Shown: piece after piece, positions 5,866 to 7,654 of the stretch | Layout of the letters: each line of letters starts with the position of its first letter | Position numbering within the stretch: the first letter of the stretch is position 1 | Assembly (NCBI GenBank): GCA_029934775.1 | Contig: JAOZLO010000122.1 | Coordinates: forward strand, 1-7,654 | Direction: 5' to 3' | DNA from: Desulfocapsaceae bacterium | GTDB taxonomy: Bacteria; Desulfobacterota; Desulfobulbia; Desulfobulbales; Desulfocapsaceae | DNA: 7,654 bases | Position numbers and translations under genes: made by a program | Notes under the pieces: model-generated | The model's database searches: none | Seen by the model: only the letters and a program-made list of their open reading frames with translations | Told to the model about the DNA's origin: nothing

Positions 5866-6345
5866 TCATGTTAAAATAATATTTTCCAAACGCAGGAGTT
5901 CTTTTTTCAACTCGATCCCACCGCCAAAACCGGTAAGGGAACCGTCATTGCCTATTATACGGTGGCAGGGAATAATAATGGGGATAGGATTCTTCCCGTT
6001 TGCCCCCCCAACCGCTCTGCATGCTTTCGGGTTGTTGATTCGTTCTGCAATTTCTCTGTAGCTTGCTGTTTTACCGTATGGTACTCTTTGCAGTTCCTGC
6101 CAGACACTGCGTTGAAAATCAGTTCCTTTAAGGTTCATTTTTACTTTGAAACTCTGTCGATCTCCCGCAAAATATTCCTCAAGCTGTTGCAGGATATCTG
6201 TGAAATATTCTTCACTGTGGTTCCAGCTATCTTCTATTACCGTGTGTTCGGCCGAGTTTGGAAAGTGAAGTTCTTCAAGCAGTCCGTCTTCTCCGACCAA
6301 AAGGAGTCGTCCTATCGGACTTTGGTAGTAGCTGTACTGTTTCAT
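5866..6345 (-). CDS. ogt: Methylated-DNA-[protein]-cysteine S-methyltransferase
   Basis: This suicide repair protein moves alkyl groups from O6-alkylguanine (and O4-alkylthymine) in DNA to its own cysteine. The 159 residues match the Ogt/MGMT single-domain form. The active site is IIPCHRIIG with C127 and H128. The recognition helix region contains GTDFQRSVWQELQRVPYGKTASY (within 74-96), and R110 in ACRAVGGANGKNP is the base-flipping arginine finger. GSLTGFGGG at 135-143 is the usual following loop. There is no Ada-type N-terminal zinc or AraC domain, so it is not an auto-activating sensor. The ATG at 6345 has only a weak purine stretch (AAGAGA) upstream. It converges on the methyltransferase and diverges from arsR. 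A perfect hairpin lies 40 bases upstream of its start. Choosing ogt over other MGMT names is convention. Confidence 0.95.
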   Translation of the reverse strand: MKQYSYYQSPIGRLLLVGEDGLLEELHFPNSAEHTVIEDSWNHSEEYFTDILQQLEEYFAGDRQSFKVKMNLKGTDFQRSVWQELQRVPYGKTASYREIAERINNPKACRAVGGANGKNPIPIIIPCHRIIGNDGSLTGFGGGIELKKELLRLENIILT

Positions 6346-6384
6346 GATATATGTCTCTTGTTGCAGTTGTGGGTATTTGTCAGA

Positions 6385-6405
6385 TATCCTCCTGGTTGGA
6401 GGATA
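6385..6405 (-). promoter_or_regulatory. Perfect inverted repeat in the ogt leader
   Basis: TATCCTCC (6385-6392) and GGAGGATA (6398-6405) are exact complements around a five-base centre. It lies 40-60 bases before the ogt ATG and downstream of a candidate -10 (TATAGT on the minus strand, 6427-6432), so it may be in the mRNA leader as a hairpin or act as a protein-binding operator. On the mRNA the 5' arm contains GGAGG, masked in the stem, but it is too far from the ATG to be the ribosome site. Confidence 0.45.
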
Positions 6406-6476
6406 CTATGGTGTTGTATGTCTTGTACTATACTCAATTTCCCCCCCAATTAAATAAAATTTTGTAGAATTGGTGC

Positions 6477-6503
6477 TTGACATTACCAGGCTTGCCGTTT
6501 AAT
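6477..6503 (+). promoter_or_regulatory. Predicted arsR promoter
   Basis: A consensus TTGACA stands at 6477-6482. TTTAAT at 6498-6503 is a five-of-six -10 with a short 15-base spacer; TAATTT at 6500-6505 has a 17-base spacer but matches less well. Either way the start of transcription falls inside the palindrome immediately downstream. Confidence 0.5.
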
Positions 6504-6509
6504 TTACCA

Positions 6510-6533
6510 TAATATCGCCATATGGCGATATTA
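6510..6533. promoter_or_regulatory. Perfect 24-bp palindromic operator of arsR
   Basis: The half-site TAATATCGCCAT at 6510-6521 is followed directly by its exact reverse complement at 6522-6533, with no mismatch. Position over the expected transcription start, 20 bases before the arsR ATG, fits binding by an ArsR homodimer that blocks RNA polymerase. Autoregulation is the family norm; that this repressor binds here is inference. Confidence 0.75.
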
Positions 6534-6553
6534 GAAAATTAAAGAAGGTGGTT

Positions 6554-6898
6554 ATGAAACAATTTATTCGAGTTATGAAAGCTCTGTCGGATCCCAGTCG
6601 AGTCAGGATTATCAAAATACTTGGCATTAAACAGCTCTGTGTGTGCGAACTGCAGGATCTTGTCGGACTGGCCCAGTCAACAGTTTCCAAACATTTGAAA
6701 GTGCTGGAGGAGGCCGGTCTGGTCGACTATCACAAAGAAGGTTCATGGTTTATTTATTATCTGACAGAAGGTGAAGAGTCGGATTATGCTGGTGTTATGC
6801 TGAGAAACCTGAAAGGCTGGCTGAATGACGAGCCACAGCTGCAGGAGATGATAGCGAGATTACCCCAGGTCGACAGAGAACGAAGCTGTGTTGCATGA
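6554..6898 (+). CDS. arsR: ArsR-family metalloregulatory repressor
   Basis: This is a small winged-helix homodimeric repressor that leaves DNA when it binds a metal or metalloid. The 114 residues match the family. The recognition helix region is CELQDLVGLAQSTVSKHLKVLEEAGLV (31-57), preceded by ALSDPSRVRIIKIL, and the wing is around YHKEGSWFIYYL (59-70). C29 and C31 form the LCVCEL alpha-3 motif characteristic of As(III)/Sb(III) sensors, and a third cysteine (C112) lies three residues from the end of the protein, possibly a further ligand. An upstream in-frame GTG at 6548 would add two residues, but it lies inside the Shine-Dalgarno region (AAGG, 6545-6548), so ATG 6554 is chosen. A perfect palindrome at 6510-6533 is its likely operator, and the permease gene begins 29 bases after its stop codon. 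The family is certain; the inducer is probably arsenite or an organoarsenical. Confidence 0.94.
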   Translation: MKQFIRVMKALSDPSRVRIIKILGIKQLCVCELQDLVGLAQSTVSKHLKVLEEAGLVDYHKEGSWFIYYLTEGEESDYAGVMLRNLKGWLNDEPQLQEMIARLPQVDRERSCVA

Positions 6899-6927
6899 TT
6901 TCAACGTAAAATTATAAAGGTAAATAT

Positions 6928-7654
6928 ATGGAAACAATAAGGAATTGTGTTGATAGTGAAGGTTGTTCTGTAGAGAGTAGTGCAGATAAGAAAAAAATAA
7001 CAGTTAAACAGATTGGCCTTGGTCTTCTCGGCCTTGCTGTCTGGTATATCGTCTATAAACAGCTGCTTCCTTTTTCTTATTTTTTCTCTTACAGCCTGCT
7101 TGGTCTTGAAAGGGGAAGCCATCTGGGGGAAGCGATACAGTTTTTTGTCTATGATTCTCCAAAAGTTATGATGCTGCTTACCCTTATCGTTTTTATAGTG
7201 GGGATGATTCGTTCTTTTTTTACCCAGGAACGGACCAGGAGATTTCTTGCTGGAAAACGGGAAACCGGTGGCAACGTAATGGCCTCATTGCTTGGTATTG
7301 TAACTCCGTTTTGTTCCTGCTCCGCCGTACCTCTTTTTCTCGGATTTGTCCAGGCAGGGGTACCTCTTGGGGTGACTTTTTCCTTTCTGATTGCAGCACC
7401 CATGGTTAATGAAATTGCGGTGATTCTATTATACGGTCTTTTGGGTTGGAAGGTTGCAGCGATTTACCTGACGACCGGACTTCTCATCGCCATGGTGGCA
7501 GGCTGGATCATTGGCCGGTTGAAACTCGAACATCTTATTGAAGACTGGGTGCAGGAACTTCGTGCCGGGGCAGCTGTGGTTGTCGAAGAGGAACTTGGGT
7601 GGGCTGATCGAATTGATCGTGGCAAAGAGGCTGTGCGTGATATAGTCGGCAAGG
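6928..7654 (+). CDS. DUF318/YraQ-family permease (ArsP-like), C-terminus cut off
   Basis: This is an inner-membrane permease whose 242 visible residues run off the window end. The signature TPFCSCSAVPLF (126-137) with C129 and C131, then AGVPLGVTFSFLIAAPMVNEIAV (143-165), is diagnostic of the family, which includes ArsP, an efflux permease for trivalent organoarsenicals. Membrane segments are visible at about 27-48, 78-95, 117-140, 147-170 and 176-196; a charged cytoplasmic-type stretch begins near 199. The N-terminal tail carries C7 and C13. The ATG at 6928 has AAAGG seven bases upstream. It follows arsR by 29 bases on the same strand, so the pair should be one operon under the palindromic operator. 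Without the second half I cannot tell true ArsP from other DUF318 permeases; substrate is inferred from the regulator only. Confidence 0.88.
   Translation, partial: METIRNCVDSEGCSVESSADKKKITVKQIGLGLLGLAVWYIVYKQLLPFSYFFSYSLLGLERGSHLGEAIQFFVYDSPKVMMLLTLIVFIVGMIRSFFTQERTRRFLAGKRETGGNVMASLLGIVTPFCSCSAVPLFLGFVQAGVPLGVTFSFLIAAPMVNEIAVILLYGLLGWKVAAIYLTTGLLIAMVAGWIIGRLKLEHLIEDWVQELRAGAAVVVEEELGWADRIDRGKEAVRDIVGK

Noticed and set aside
5962..6453. 163-codon open frame on the plus strand
   Set aside because: It lies antisense to ogt, whose active site and family motifs are complete; the translation has no recognisable domain and no ribosome site.
6548..6553. GTG at 6548 as the arsR start
   Set aside because: It would lie inside the only Shine-Dalgarno-like sequence; ATG 6554 has the proper spacing.
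7149..7403. Minus-strand open frames under the permease
   Set aside because: The plus strand carries the continuous DUF318 permease frame with its CSC signature; the minus-strand frames are shadows.
1..7654. tRNA, rRNA, CRISPR arrays, IS elements, integrase or att sites
   Set aside because: I searched by eye on both strands and saw no cloverleaf, regularly spaced repeats or transposase motifs.

Overview
This is an ordinary chromosomal stretch of a Gram-negative-type, probably anaerobic bacterium. A two-subunit GlcD/GlcF-type 2-hydroxyacid dehydrogenase without GlcE, a DUF318 permease beside an ArsR repressor and moderate GC content together suggest a sulfate-reducer-like Desulfobacterota member, perhaps Desulfobulbales. 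That placement is inference; there is no rRNA or other marker gene in the window.

Layout. Positions 1-326 (minus) hold the N-terminal 108 residues of an M16C (PreP-like) zinc protease. A noncoding stretch with a long imperfect stem-loop (370-419) separates it from a minus-strand operon, read right to left: glcD (2131-3501), glcF (878-2134) and dtd (423-866). The first two overlap by ATGA, and the dtd Shine-Dalgarno sequence overlaps the glcF stop codon. A sigma70-like promoter lies at 3590-3617. The divergent 308-base gap then leads to plus-strand genes: an M20 metallopeptidase (3810-4925) and, 200 bases on, a small class I SAM methyltransferase (5126-5695). Convergent to these is ogt (5866-6345, minus). 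On the right, ogt and an arsR-permease operon diverge (arsR 6554-6898; permease from 6928, running off the end). A perfect 24-bp palindrome sits at the arsR promoter.

How the parts work. GlcD (FAD) and GlcF (two 4Fe-4S clusters plus two CCG domains) should form a D-lactate or glycolate dehydrogenase that passes electrons to the membrane pool. Dtd removes D-amino acids from mischarged tRNA. Ogt repairs alkylated guanine. ArsR is predicted to hold the permease off until a thiophilic ligand such as As(III) or organoarsenic binds its CVC motif.

Least explained signals. A 28-nt sequence occurs twice, once ahead of the M20 gene and once ahead of the methyltransferase gene, and its differences look codon-like. 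A 67-codon open stretch containing a 49-aa ATG ORF overlaps the M20 start. The M20 gene has a Shine-Dalgarno sequence directly touching its ATG. A perfect hairpin lies in the ogt leader. I see no clear undescribed multi-gene system; the repeated element and small ORF are the best leads.
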